Shown in pieces: positions 1-10,716 of a stretch of 64,000 nucleotides of DNA. A model generated the notes under the pieces. That model was not told the DNA's origin and made no database searches. It worked only from the letters and a program-made list of their open reading frames with translations. The first letter of the stretch is position 1, and each line of letters opens with the position of its first letter. A program made the position numbers and the translations under genes. This DNA is from Warburgia ugandensis (Eukaryota > Streptophyta > Magnoliopsida > Canellales > Canellaceae): contig CP141127.1 in assembly GCA_035236585.1 (NCBI GenBank), forward strand, positions 51,830,001 through 51,894,000. Direction: 5' to 3'.

Positions 1-366
1 CCAGAATGGCGGTGATTTCTCCTCCAATCACCGCCATTCTAGAACCCTCTAGAGGTTGAAGATGAAGGGGTGCCCGTATCAAAATGGGCCCCTGTGTTTT
101 GCATGTTAAACCGTTTTTGTAAAATTTATAGTTTTGCCCCTGAACTTCAAAGGGCCATATCTTGCTCATTTTAACTCCGTTTTGGGTGATTTTGGTCTCG
201 TTGAATTCCTTTTTTTGAGATGCATCTAATGGAACCATTTTTAGGACCAAATTCCTGGGTTCAGTCAAGGTGAATAGTGAAATGACTAAAATGCCCTTAT
301 CTTCAAAAATTGATCTTTTCATTGCTAAACATGGAGTTTCAATATTACAAAATTGGAGTCATTACA
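1..366 (-). mobile_element. Family A LTR fragment (5' end of LTR, reverse orientation)
   Basis: Read on the minus strand this begins TGTAATGACTCC at position 366 and follows the first ~365 bp of the LTRs of the complete element at 18041 and 25291. It includes the AACGGAGTTAAAATGAGCAAG stretch and the GGTGCCCGTTTTGATACGG stretch in slightly altered form. The window cuts it, so whether it is a solo LTR or the end of a full element cannot be seen. It ends exactly at the LTR terminus and abuts family B LTR sequence at 367, as expected of an insertion into that LTR. Confidence 0.8.
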
Positions 367-774
367 TATATACTCACCCTATCCTTAACATTTTTCAGGA
401 TAGTTTCACGTACAAATAGAAGACGCCTCAGGAGATATTAGTGCTACGAGCAAGTGAATAAACAAAGGAGACAACTATACATGTGAGTAAACTCTCTACC
501 CTTTGGACATGTATTTGTATTTATTTACAATTGGGCTGTGTGTTGTGACTGGATAGACTTGGGAAAAAACGTTTATGATTTTTGAAGTTTTTCAAAAACT
601 ACTTTGGTTGTTGTGAAAGCAAATGACACTCGGTGTTTTCAAAATGAGTTTAAAACAAAAGATTTTTCGCTGCATTGCATGGTTTTTATAAAATAGTTTT
701 CAAATAGGGATGCATCCCGCCTTAGGAATTAGATATTGCATTTAGAAATGCATGAGAAAACCTGGGTCGTCAGA
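367..774 (+). mobile_element. Family B LTR, 3' portion (copy 1, 5' LTR remnant)
   Basis: This is the reverse complement of the sequence starting at 9448, 17158, 32252 and 38515, the terminal ~410 bp of the family B LTR. It ends in AACCTGGGTCGTCAGA, where other copies end in CGTCACA or similar, so the terminal bases are mutated. It is followed two bases later by a primer-binding site, which fixes it as the 3' end of a 5' LTR. The rest of this LTR is missing because the family A LTR fragment joins it at 366/367. Confidence 0.8.
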
Positions 775-776
775 GT

Positions 777-788
777 TGGTATCAGAGC
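777..788 (+). other. Primer-binding site, tRNA-iMet type (family B copy 1)
   Basis: TGGTATCAGAGC lies two bases after the LTR end. It is complementary to the 3' end of plant initiator methionine tRNA and is the usual minus-strand primer site of plant gypsy and copia elements. Confidence 0.9.
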
Positions 789-2530
789 CCAGGTTTTATC
801 CTTTCACAGCCAGTCCAGCATGTCCAAGGGTCAGAGACAATAGAGAAAATCAAGACGAAGTAGTATAAATAGAAGTAGTAGAGATGACTACTTCTATTTG
901 AGGATTACAATATTAATGCTCAAGGCACGTCACCATAAACAAATAGGTGAAAAAGGAGATGGGTTTAGCAAATACTTAGATATTGGATGGCTTAAATCTT
1001 ATCAATAAGGATTGTTGTGCAGTGGTGCAAAGATGAAATCTCATATAAGGATCATATTATGATGAGAATGAATGAATGAAGATGATTAATGGACTTGTTA
1101 GTAGATAGTGCTGACCTGCAATAAAGTAATCTCATCAAAGGTGAGAAAATTGAAGAACCTAGGTGACTATCTTACCATCATAAAGAATATCAGAATATGA
1201 GTACACTATCACAAGGATATGATATGAGTATGATAGGGGATGTAAAAGACAGACTTTGAGGAGATTTTGATGATAATCTAAGGGGGATGAGAATGCAAGA
1301 TGATATTAGGAAATAACTGTGGCTTGTACTAGATCACAAAGGTATGGATCCTGAAGGACTTATCTTTGGATACCTTCATTTGAGTCTCATGAAGAGTAAA
1401 GTGATATCGAATAATAACTACCTGAGTATTATGGAGCAAATCAGACGATGTGTACAAGTGACATATTATGCGATTAAGAGAAACATAACATGCATATGAT
1501 AGGGAAATGAATTCGACCGAGTTATCAAAAGATTTTGATGATAATACTCGGATGATAATAGATTGATCCTAACATGGACTTGTAAGAAAAGTATAGCATC
1601 ATCAAAACGTCAATGTCATTATTAAGACATTGTATGAATTTTATTGAGGCTATAGGCAATTGAGGATTTCAATGAGCTTAAGATAGTTTAGAATTTCTTA
1701 AAAGCATTCAATTTATCATATATGTTACGTAAAGGAATAGATGAAGTATCAATTATATGCAACAAAGCATATAGAGACATTGATCCAGGTAGACCAAATG
1801 AGGATTTTGAAGAAAAGAGAGAAAGAGATAGAGATGTAACGATAAGTATTCGATGAATATTAAATATTCAGAAAGAAAAAGGTTATGACGTTATTGAGGA
1901 AAGAATAGATTCATAGAAATCTTTCATCTTGAATCATCTGGGAAGATAAACCAATCAACTTCAAAGGAATGATGATAGATGAGTTGGTGATCTTATTATA
2001 AAAGAGATAAAGCATATGGGATTTGAGACATTGAATAGAGTATCGAATTTCAGGAAATTATGCAAGAAATCTTGGAAGAGGAATGGTGACCAACTAGAAA
2101 TTAAATTCTACAAATGGTTTGATGCCTATATCAATTATTGTAATTAGAATCTTATTAGATCCATTAGCTTATAAGGAACACCAATGGATATAGTCCATAA
2201 CAAGAAAAAAATAATTTGGTGATACCCTACCTTGCCACTACATGAGTAAATAAAGTATATTGAAAAAGGAATTAAGCCGGGACAGTGACTTGTCCATTTA
2301 ACAAGTAGGGTACCATCAAGGCTCAAATTGAGGTCTTACTATCATACGTTGGAAGACCAAAAATCTTAAGACCATTATTTAGTCATTACCTTTAGAGTAC
2401 TGTTGACTAAATAAAGGTATCCCACCTAATTAATTAAGTATATACTCAGAGGGATATTATAAGTATTTGGACATGAGTTTTACCTAAAAGAAGTTACTTG
2501 TCAGACTAAGTCATTTGAGGGTATGAGGTC

Positions 2531-2574
2531 AGTTGATTAGGCCACATCATGGAGTTGATTAGGCCACATCATGG
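2531..2574 (+). repeat. 22-bp direct duplication inside family B internal region
   Basis: AGTTGATTAGGCCACATCATGG occurs twice in tandem. The same duplication is present in the other two internal regions at 7627-7670 and 30455-30498, so it predates the separation of these copies. Confidence 0.9.
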
Positions 2575-3777
2575 AGGAGCTATGAGTACGATGAGGACAG
2601 TAGCAACTGAGATAGGAGCAAAAAAATAAGAAGTGATCTAAACCAATGTGAAAGATTTTCCAAAATAGATACCATGACAAACCATAAAAATCACTGTGGG
2701 TCTGAAAGATGCTGCTAACTTGGATTGAAAAGAAAGGTAGATAAGTACCGATCACTTTAGAGACCCTTGAGCTTATGACAAAGATATATCTAGAAAGAGA
2801 TCAATAGGTAATCAAATAAAGTCTTTCTATATGTCTACGACAATGTTCCATGCTTACCTGAGTATTTTTCAAATTTGATGATTTAACAGCTTCAACATAA
2901 CTTGATGTAGTAGCTATTGAACGAGAACTGCTATTGTAAGCTAATTATGAGGAGGCACTTGAAGGATAAAATTTGAGGAATTGAGAAAATCACTACTTAT
3001 ACCTCCTGACAATGTAGACTGCATGGTTGACAATAAAGCCTTGATAAAAGATTAAACAATATATTGACATGGGGGATGAAAGGATAAAAGGTGAGATGGC
3101 TAGCACACTATAAGGTGAAGAATTAATGTTACATTGCCTTTAGACAAATAGTTAGTTGTTATGTGCATATACCAAGTACGAAAAATCAATTGAAGGAATT
3201 TCCTAAGGACTAACCCTACTGGATTGACTATAGAACTTTTGGACTGAAAGGTTACGAAGAAAACCATCAAGCAAAGAAAGGACAAAGAGGATGATGACAA
3301 AGGATTCAACCATGACCTAGTAAGGGTACTCGGTTATGAATAGACTTTTTGCATAAATGAGAACATTATTGGAAATCCTAATGACAAATTGATGTGAATA
3401 GTGAGATAGGCCTCTGGACGAGAACATTTGACCCATGATGATAAATCGAACATTAACATTTGACATGAGTTTGGATAAAATCTTCATGGGGAAAAGCGTT
3501 TAATGAATTCAATAATTATGAAATTGGATATAGAGTTAAGACATTTTACTTTCAGTATATAAGGACCTCGATGGAAGATGCTACTAATTGGCTTTCATTT
3601 TGAATGTAACTTTGGTCGAGGAATCAAGTCACATATGGAAAATGACAGACAGTTGAAATTCGAAGTTAATCAAGGGTTTAGCTATAGAGCACATGATACC
3701 ATGTCAGATATTGAAGTTATCTAAGAGACAAAATACCTTGAAGATGATAATTTATGGAATTTTGAGGACGAAATTCT

Positions 3778-3793
3778 TTTAAGGGGGTAATAA
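3778..3793 (+). other. Polypurine tract, family B copy 1
   Basis: TTTAAGGGGGTAATAA directly precedes the LTR start TGTAATGCCC. The preceding GAGGACGAAATTC box is a common context in gypsy elements; a similar one precedes the 3' LTR of family A at 25265-25290. Confidence 0.85.
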
Positions 3794-3908
3794 TGTAATG
3801 CCCGAGCAATTTACGCTAAATTGGACATTCTATAGGAAATGAACTGAGTTAAATGTTTCACTTTATTTAAAATAGTAAATAAAGGAATTTTTTATGAAAC
3901 TTGGTACC

Positions 3909-4015
3909 ATTAGATTCTACTCGAAAAATGGAATCCAACGCCTCAAAGAACACCAAAAACGGAGTTCGTATGAAGAAGTTATGGCTGTTTAAAGATCAGG
4001 GGCAGTTCTGTAATT
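3909..4015 (+). other. U3 module homologous to the satellite core
   Basis: Running from ATTAGATTCTACTCG to CTGTAATT, this 107-bp stretch aligns without gaps to satellite positions 13878-13984 at about 78% identity by hand count. Bases 3927-3953 match the A monomer at 15389-15415 in 26 of 27 positions. It lies upstream of the TATA box. A diverged form is found at about 18175-18290 in the family A LTR. Confidence 0.75.
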
Positions 4016-4172
4016 TAAACAGAAAAACGAAAAAGAACGAAAAACGCAGGGGACCGTTTTGATAACGGCACCCCCTATCGTATTCCTCCTCAGATTTCTC
4101 CAGAAACCCTCAAATCTCGATTTTTCCAGAGACATCTGCCACCGCCATTGAGGGGCACCGCCTTCTCCCCCC

Positions 4173-4180
4173 TATAAAAG
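4173..4180 (+). promoter_or_regulatory. LTR TATA box (family B copy 1)
   Basis: TATAAAAG lies ~380 bp inside the LTR. It is conserved in reverse at 5534-5541, 11816-11823 and, with one extra A, 40819-40827, which supports it as the element's promoter. Confidence 0.7.
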
Positions 4181-4774
4181 CCCCATCTCCCCCCTCACGA
4201 AAACACGGTTTCTAGCGACTTTGGGACTGGGGTTTCTGGCAAAAACTGGAAACTCATCTCAACCCAGTTCCCTCTGCATTTTCCAGCAACGGCCAAGCCC
4301 AAGTCAGGCCGTCCATTGCCATTTTCCCCATGACCCTCTCTTCTTTCCAGTCTTGGTAACGGGGTTTCCCCCTTCTTCGAGTTTTTCGGCGAGCAGGCGC
4401 ACCCATTGGGAAAAGGGCATCCCTAGGCTAACCAGGTAAGCTGTTCTTCCTTTTTTCTCTGTTTTGGTCCCCCCAGGCCAAGATCCATGCTAGATCTGGC
4501 CTATTCCCCAGCCATTTTTTCCAGCCGGAGAAGACGAAGTCGGTTCAGCCGCCCTTGCACGAACCAGGCGTCCCAAGGACGCCATGCACCACCTGCGCCT
4601 AGGACTGGGTCCCTGGGACGGGTTCCAGGTGTACGACAATGCATACACTGTCCCAGGTGCGGCCTTCGGGTGTGTGTGCGACATGGGGCACGGGTCCTAG
4701 CTCAACCAGGATGCACGAGGTGCCCTGGAAGCTGAGACACGCCATGTTACACCAAAGGTGCGTCCGTGGGATGA

Positions 4775-5927
4775 CACGCATGTCTCAGTTCCCAGGACAC
4801 CCGTGCATCCTGGTTGAACTGCGACCGCCTCACGTGCGTGCATGCCCAAAGGCTGTGCCAGGGATCGCGTTTCTCATGCGCTCATGCATGCTCAAGTGAC
4901 GCGCTATAACGCGCATCATCGCACGGACGCACCTTTGGTGTAGCATGGCGCGTCTCAGCTCCCAGGGCACCCTGTGCATCCTGTCAAGCCAGGACCCGTG
5001 GCCCATGTCGCGCGCACACCCAAAGGCCGCACCTAGGACAGTGTACGCACTGTCGTACACCCTGAACCCATCCCAGGGACCCTGTCCCAGGCGTACATGG
5101 AGCATGGCGTCCCTGGGACGCCTTGTTCGTGCGGGGCCGGCCCAAGCCGGCTTGGAGCATTTTTCGGCCAGGAAACCCAGTTGGAAAACGGCTGGGAAAA
5201 GACCAGATCCGGCATGGATCTGGCCTAGGGGAACCAAACAGAGAGAAAGAAGGGGGAAACGACTTACCTAAGTAGCTTAGGAGCGCCTATTGCCGGTGGT
5301 GCGTTTCCCTCTGCCGGAAATCCATGTTTGTCGGAACCCACGAAGGGGAAAACCCCAATGCCAGATCGGAACAAGAGGAGAGAGGGGAATGGGGAGAATG
5401 GCCGGCCCGACTAGGGCCTGGCCGTTGCCGGAAACATGCAGAGAGATGGGTTTGAGACGGGTTTCTGGTTTTTGCCGGAAACCCCAGTCCCAAAATCGCC
5501 GGAAACCGTGTTTTTGGAGAGGGCAATATGGGGCTTTTATAGAGGGGAGAAGGCGGTGCCCCTCAATGGTGGTGCCGCCTTGGCGGTGGCAGATTTCTCT
5601 CAAAAAATCAGGATTTGAGGATTTCTGGAGAAATCTGAGGAGGAAGACGACAGGGGGTGTCCTGCGTTTTTGTTCTTTTTTGTTTTTCTGTTTATTTTAC
5701 AAAACTGCCCCTGATCTTTAAATGACCGTAACTTCTTCATACGAACTCCGTTTTCGACGTTCTTTGAGGCGTTGGATTCCATTTGTTGAGTAGAATCTAA
5801 TGGTAGCAAGTTTCCTCAAAAATTCCTTTGTTTACTATTTTAAATAAAGTGAAACATTTAACTCAGTTCATTTCCTATAGAATGTCTAATTTTTGTTAAG
5901 AATAGCGTAAATTGCTCGGGTATTACA
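4775..5927 (-). mobile_element. Family B 3' LTR, truncated (copy 2, reverse)
   Basis: Read on the minus strand it starts TGTAATACCCGAGC at 5927, next to a reversed polypurine tract, and runs for ~1150 bp to the junction with copy 1. It matches 11073-12226 closely. TATA box in reverse at 5534-5541. The short open frames here come from the GC-rich LTR core and show no protein family signature. Confidence 0.8.
5534..5541 (-). promoter_or_regulatory. LTR TATA box (copy 2, 3' LTR)
   Basis: CTTTTATA on the plus strand reads TATAAAAG on the minus strand. It sits at the same LTR offset as 4173-4180. Confidence 0.65.
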
Positions 5928-5941
5928 TTATTACCCCCTTA
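5928..5941 (-). other. Polypurine tract, family B copy 2 (reverse)
   Basis: TTATTACCCCCTTA reads TAAGGGGGTAATAA on the minus strand, identical in core to 3780-3793 and directly adjoining the LTR start. Confidence 0.85.
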
Positions 5942-7626
5942 AAAGAATTTCGTCCTCGAAATTCCATAAATTATCATCTTCAAGGTATTTTGTCATTTAA
6001 ATAACTTCTTAGTGAATGCATTCCCCTCTTTAGGAATCAAATCTAGGCTCAACCTCAATTTATTATTTTTATTGTTCCTTCTACAAGGCCTTACCTAGAA
6101 GGGCCGCTTTCGCTATGTACTCTGATGCATACTCTCATACGTGTCAGTTTAACAATACTGATTTCTAACTGTAACTCATCTTTCTCAAAATCCTTAGATG
6201 CTTATACTTTTCTCATCATGTATAGGATAGTCTCCTGTAGGATCATGCTTCTTTATTCATGTATAAATTACTCCATACTTCTTTGAGATCATATGACCTT
6301 ACTTCTCCTATTTCATAGGATAATCCTTTTTCTTCTTAACTTCCATCTAGTGATCTCTTCATCATCCACATCTCCTTCTAATGGTTGGTGAGAATCCAAA
6401 AATTTTACCTTCTTTCTATTGTGTCTAAATTTGCTCCTTATCTTTTATATTTGTCCCCAAGATACTTCAATAATTGACATGGTATCATGTGCTCTACAGC
6501 CAAACCCTTGATTAACTTTGAATTTCAACTGTCTGTCGTTTTCCATATGTGACTTTATTCCTCGACCAAAGTTACATTCAAAATAAAATCATGAAAGCCA
6601 ATTAGTAGCATCTTCGATTGAGGACCTTATCATATACTGAAAGTAAAATGTCCTAACTCTATATCCAGCTTCATAATTATTGAATTCATTAAACGCTTTT
6701 CTTCGTGAAGATTTTATCCAAGCTCATGTCAAATGTTAATAGTCGATTCATCATCATGGGTCAAATGTTCTCATCCAGAGGCCTTATTTCACTGTTCACA
6801 TCAATTTGTCATTAGGATTTTCCAATAATGTTCACATTTATGCAAGGCAAAAAGTCTCTTATAACCGAGTACCCATACTAGGTCATGGTTGAATCCTTTG
6901 TCATCATCCTCTTTGTCCTTTCTTTGCCTGATGGTTTCCTTCGTAACCTTTCAGTCCAAAAGTTCTATCCTCAATCCAGTAGGGTTAGTCCTTAGGAAAT
7001 TCCTTCACTTGATTTTTTGTACTTGGTATATGCTCATAACAACTAACTATTTGTCTAAAGGCAACATAACATTAAATCTTCACCTTATAGTGTGCTAGCC
7101 ATCTCACCTTTTCTCCTTCCATTCCCTATGTCAATATATTGTTCAATCTTTTATTAAGGCTTTATCCTTAACCATGCAGTATGTATTGTCAATAGGCATT
7201 CTCATAAGTAATGATTTTCTTAATTCCTCAAATTTTATCTTTCAAGTGCCTCCTCATACTTAGCTTATAATAGCAGTTCTCATTCAATAGCTACTACATC
7301 AAGTTATGCTGAAGCTCTTAAATCAATTTTGAAAAACACTCAGGTAAGCATAAAACATTTTCTTAGACATAGAAAGACTTTATTTGATTACCTATTGATC
7401 TCTTTCCAGATATATCTATGTCATAAGCTCAAGGGTCTCTAAAGTGATTGGTACTTATCTACCTTTCTTTCAATCCAAGTCAGCAATATTTTTCAGACCC
7501 AAAGTAATTTCTTCACTTTGTCATGGTAGCCACTAAGGTTTGAAAAATCTTTCACATTGGTTTAGATCACTTCTTATTTTTGCTCCTTTCTCAGTTGCTA
7601 CTGTCCTCATCGTACTTGTAGCTCCT

Positions 7627-7670
7627 TCATGATGTGGCCTAATCAACTCCATGATGTGGCCTAATCAACT
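7627..7670 (-). repeat. 22-bp direct duplication (copy 2)
   Basis: This is the reverse-strand counterpart of 2531-2574, with CATGATGTGGCCTAATCAACT present twice. Confidence 0.9.
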
Positions 7671-9433
7671 GACCTCATCCCCTCAAATGACTTAGTCTAA
7701 CAGGTAACTTCTTTTAGGTAAAACTCATGTCCAAATACTTATAATATCCCTTTGAGTATATAACTTTGACTACTAACTCATAGATACCAACATACTTGAT
7801 TAATTAGGGTGGGATACCTTTATTTAGTCAACAGTACTTTAAAGGTAATGACTAAATAATGGTCTTAAGATATTTGCTCTTCCAATCTATGATAGCAAGA
7901 CCTCTATTTGATCCTTGATGGTACCCTACTTGCTAAATGGGCAAGTCACTATCTCGGCTTAATTCCTTTTTCAATATACTTTATTGGCAAGGTGGGATAT
8001 CACCAAATTTTCCTTTTTATGGATTATATCCATTGGTGTTCCCCATAAGCTAATGGATCTGATAAGAATCTAATTGTAATAATTGATCTCAAACCATTTG
8101 TAGAATTTAATTCTAGTTGGTCACCATTCCTCTTTGAAAATTTCTTGTCGCATAATCTCCTGAAATTCGATACTCTACTCAAAGTCTTAAACCCATATGC
8201 TTTCTTTCTTTTATACTCTTTTACAATAAGATCACCAACTCATCTATCATCATTCCTTTGCATTTGTTTGATCTACCTTCCTATAGGATTCAAGATGATA
8301 GAATTGTATGTATCTCCATAAGGTCATGATCTTCTTCTTTTGAATATTCAATATTCCTTGAATACTGATAGTTACATCTCTATCTCTTTCTCTCTTTTCT
8401 TCAAAATCCTCATTTTTGTCTACCTAGATCAATGTCTTTTGTTGCATATAATCGATACTACATCTACTCCTTTACTTAACAGATATGATAAACTGAATGC
8501 TTCTCAGAAATTCTAAACTGTCTTAAGATCATTGAAATCCTCAGTTGCCTGTAGCCCCAATAAAATTCATACAATGTCTTAATAATGACATTGTTGTTTT
8601 GATCATACTATACTTTTCTTACAAGTTCATGTTAGGATCAATCTATTATCATCCTTAGTATGATCATCAAAATCTTTTGATAACACGGTCGAATTCATTC
8701 CCCTATCATATTCGTGTTATGTTTCTCTTAACCGCATAATATGTCACTTGTACACATTGTTTGATTTGCTCCATAATACGCAGGTAGTTATTATTTGATA
8801 GCACTTCACTCTTCATGAGACTCCAATGAAGGTATCCAAAATTGAGCTAAGTCTTTCAGGATTCATAGCTTTGTGACCTAGTACGAGTCACAGTTATCTC
8901 CTAATATCATCTTGCATTCTCATCCCTCTTAGATTATCATCAAAATTTTCTCAAAGTCTATCTTTTACATTCCCTATGATACTCATATCATATCCCTTGT
9001 GATAGTGTGCTCATATTCTGATATTCTTTAAGATAGCCATCTAGGTTCTTTGATTTTCTCACCTTTGATGAGATTACATTATTGCAGGTAAGAACCATCT
9101 ACTAACAAGTTCACTAACATCCTCATTCCTCATTCTCATAATATGATCCATATATGAATTTTTTATATTTGCACCACACAACAATCCTTAATCCTTAAGT
9201 CGTCTTAGACTAGATTTTGGATAAGGGTTGCACTATCCTCTGCCTAATTATTTGTTAGACCAAGCTGTGTTTCACCTATTTATTTATGGTGAACTGCCTT
9301 GTGCATTAATATTGTAATCCTCAATTGGAAGTATTCATCTCTACTACTCCTATTTATACTACTTCTCCTTGATTTTCTCTATTGCCTATGACCCTTGGAC
9401 ATGCTGGACTGGCTGTGAAAGGATAAAACCTGG

Positions 9434-9445
9434 GCTCTGATACCA
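9434..9445 (-). other. Primer-binding site, tRNA-iMet type (copy 2)
   Basis: GCTCTGATACCA is the reverse complement of TGGTATCAGAGC. Two bases separate it from the LTR terminus TGTGACAACC at 9448. Confidence 0.9.
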
Positions 9446-10327
9446 ACTGTGACAACCCGGGTTTTCTCATGCATTTTTAAATTCAATATCTAATTCCTAA
9501 GGCGGGATGCATACTTATTTGAAAACCATTTTATAAAAACCATGCAATGCAGCGAAAAATCTTTTGTTCTAAACTCATTTTGAAAACCCCGAGTGTCATT
9601 TGCTTTCACAACAGTCAAAGTAGTTTTTGAAAAACTTCAGAAATCATAAATGTCTTTCCCCAGGTCTATCCAGTCACATCACACAGCCCAACTGTAAATA
9701 AATACAAATACATGTCCAAAGGGTAGAGAGTTTACTCACATGTATAGTTGTCTCCTTTGTTTATTCACTTGCTCGTAGCACTAATATCTCTTGAGGCGTC
9801 TTCTATTTGTAAGTGGAACTATCCTGAAAAATGTTAAGGATTGGGTGAGTATATACTATACTCAGTAGGAGTCTATCACTACTAGTTTTACAATGCATGC
9901 TATGTTTAAAATCATATGCTCTTTAAAACATGTGCATGTTCGAACAATCATGTTCAATATCGATATTAAAAGCCACTATCAAATTGGAATACTAACGACT
10001 TAAAGAAACAACATAATCCAAGTCGAAAGTATCATATATCATAAACATAATGATATGCATAAGATGCTCAACTGAATCCAACTCATGGATATCTGGTATG
10101 GTAGGGTCAACCAACCTCATGTCATGCCATATGCCATATGCCCAAATATGCCCACGACCTCACCGCCGTGTGGTCCCCGGGTACTTGAGGACACTCGGTC
10201 ATAGCCTCCACGGGGCATATGACACATCTTTGTCGTAAATCATGCAATTTATGCAATCGGTTGCAAAACATGCATGCAATGCATAAAATCTGCTCGTGCT
10301 AGTCTCGCATTCAAAGTCATAACCCTG

Positions 10328-10375
10328 CCTAGAAGCCTGACAGCCTAGAAGCCTGCCAGCCTAGACGCTTGTCAG
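10328..10375. repeat. 16-bp minisatellite, three copies
   Basis: CCTAGAAGCCTGACAG, then CCTAGAAGCCTGCCAG, then CCTAGACGCTTGTCAG. Absent from the other family B LTRs. Confidence 0.9.
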
Positions 10376-10383
10376 CTCTCTCT

Positions 10384-10439
10384 GGCCCGCCCTCATTGGC
10401 CTGCCCTCATCGACCCGCCCTCATCAGCCCGCCCTCATC
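10384..10439. repeat. 14-bp minisatellite, four copies
   Basis: Four GC-rich units of the form GGCCCGCCCTCATC, each differing at one or two bases, lie just after the 16-bp repeat and again are private to this LTR copy. Confidence 0.9.
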
Positions 10440-10660
10440 GGCCAAGGTTACACTTATCATGCAGACAAGCAAAAACCTCTTTTTCAAAACCTGTCCTCTT
10501 TGGGTCCCTCACAACTGCCTATCCAGCACCTTTTACGCACTCCAGCGTCTTTTGGTAACCCTCAAGGACATGCAATTTTTCAAGAACTCAATACTCACAA
10601 ATCATGCAATATATGCAATTGTTTGCAAAACATATCTATGCATAATGTATTTGTCATATG

Positions 10661-10716
10661 CATGCTGAATTTGTTTATAAGATTAAGTCATGCTGAATTC
10701 GTTTATAAGATTAAGT
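10661..10716. repeat. 28-bp tandem duplication in LTR
   Basis: The unit starts CATGCTGAATTTGTTTATAA and occurs twice, with one C/T difference. Other copies have a single, shorter version (for example near 28249). Confidence 0.8.

Larger units (their letters stand above)
775..3793 (+). mobile_element. Family B internal region, copy 1 (no gag-pol)
   Basis: This ~3.0-kb AT-rich stretch lies between the primer-binding site and a polypurine tract. It aligns in reverse to 5928-9447 and 28878-32251, but is about 0.5 kb shorter than the former, so it has internal deletions. No reading frame longer than ~70 codons exists in the element's sense direction, and I recognise no gag, protease, reverse transcriptase or integrase motif. 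This fits a LARD-like non-autonomous element or a completely eroded one. The fact that all three copies lack genes in the same way favours non-autonomy (inference). Confidence 0.7.
3794..4772 (+). mobile_element. Family B 3' LTR, truncated (copy 1)
   Basis: It starts TGTAATGCCCGAGC after the polypurine tract and matches, in reverse, the LTR regions ending at 5927, 12226 and 41203. It carries a TATA box at 4173-4180 and a GC-rich downstream stretch. It stops at about 4772, where the sequence turns into the reverse complement of another family B LTR. The last ~1.8 kb of the LTR is absent. Confidence 0.8.
5928..9447 (-). mobile_element. Family B internal region, copy 2 (no gag-pol)
   Basis: This is a ~3.5-kb internal region between a reversed polypurine tract and a reversed primer-binding site, the most complete family B interior in the window. 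It has no sense-strand frame of note. A 69-codon frame at 6889-7098 is antisense to the element and recurs in the other copies (3100-3309 reversed, 29738-30055). I cannot assign a function to it. Confidence 0.75.
367..9860. repeat. Giant imperfect inverted repeat of two family B elements
   Basis: The left arm 367-4772 (LTR end, primer-binding site, internal region, polypurine tract, LTR start) is mirrored by about 4948-9860 on the other strand. Roughly 175 bp of unpaired LTR sequence (about 4775-4947) lies between the arms. The arms differ by substitutions and by ~0.5 kb of indels in the internal region. The two copies therefore meet tail to tail within their 3' LTRs. Confidence 0.8.

Noticed and set aside
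775..3793. Degenerate gag-pol in the family B interior
   Set aside because: I looked for DTG, VDD, HHCC, DD35E and chromodomain signatures in sense frames and found none. The two other copies lack them as well.
4487..5721. Several overlapping frames up to 143 codons on both strands
   Set aside because: They lie in the GC-rich core of the family B LTR around the palindrome centre and show no protein family signature. Low stop frequency follows from GC content.
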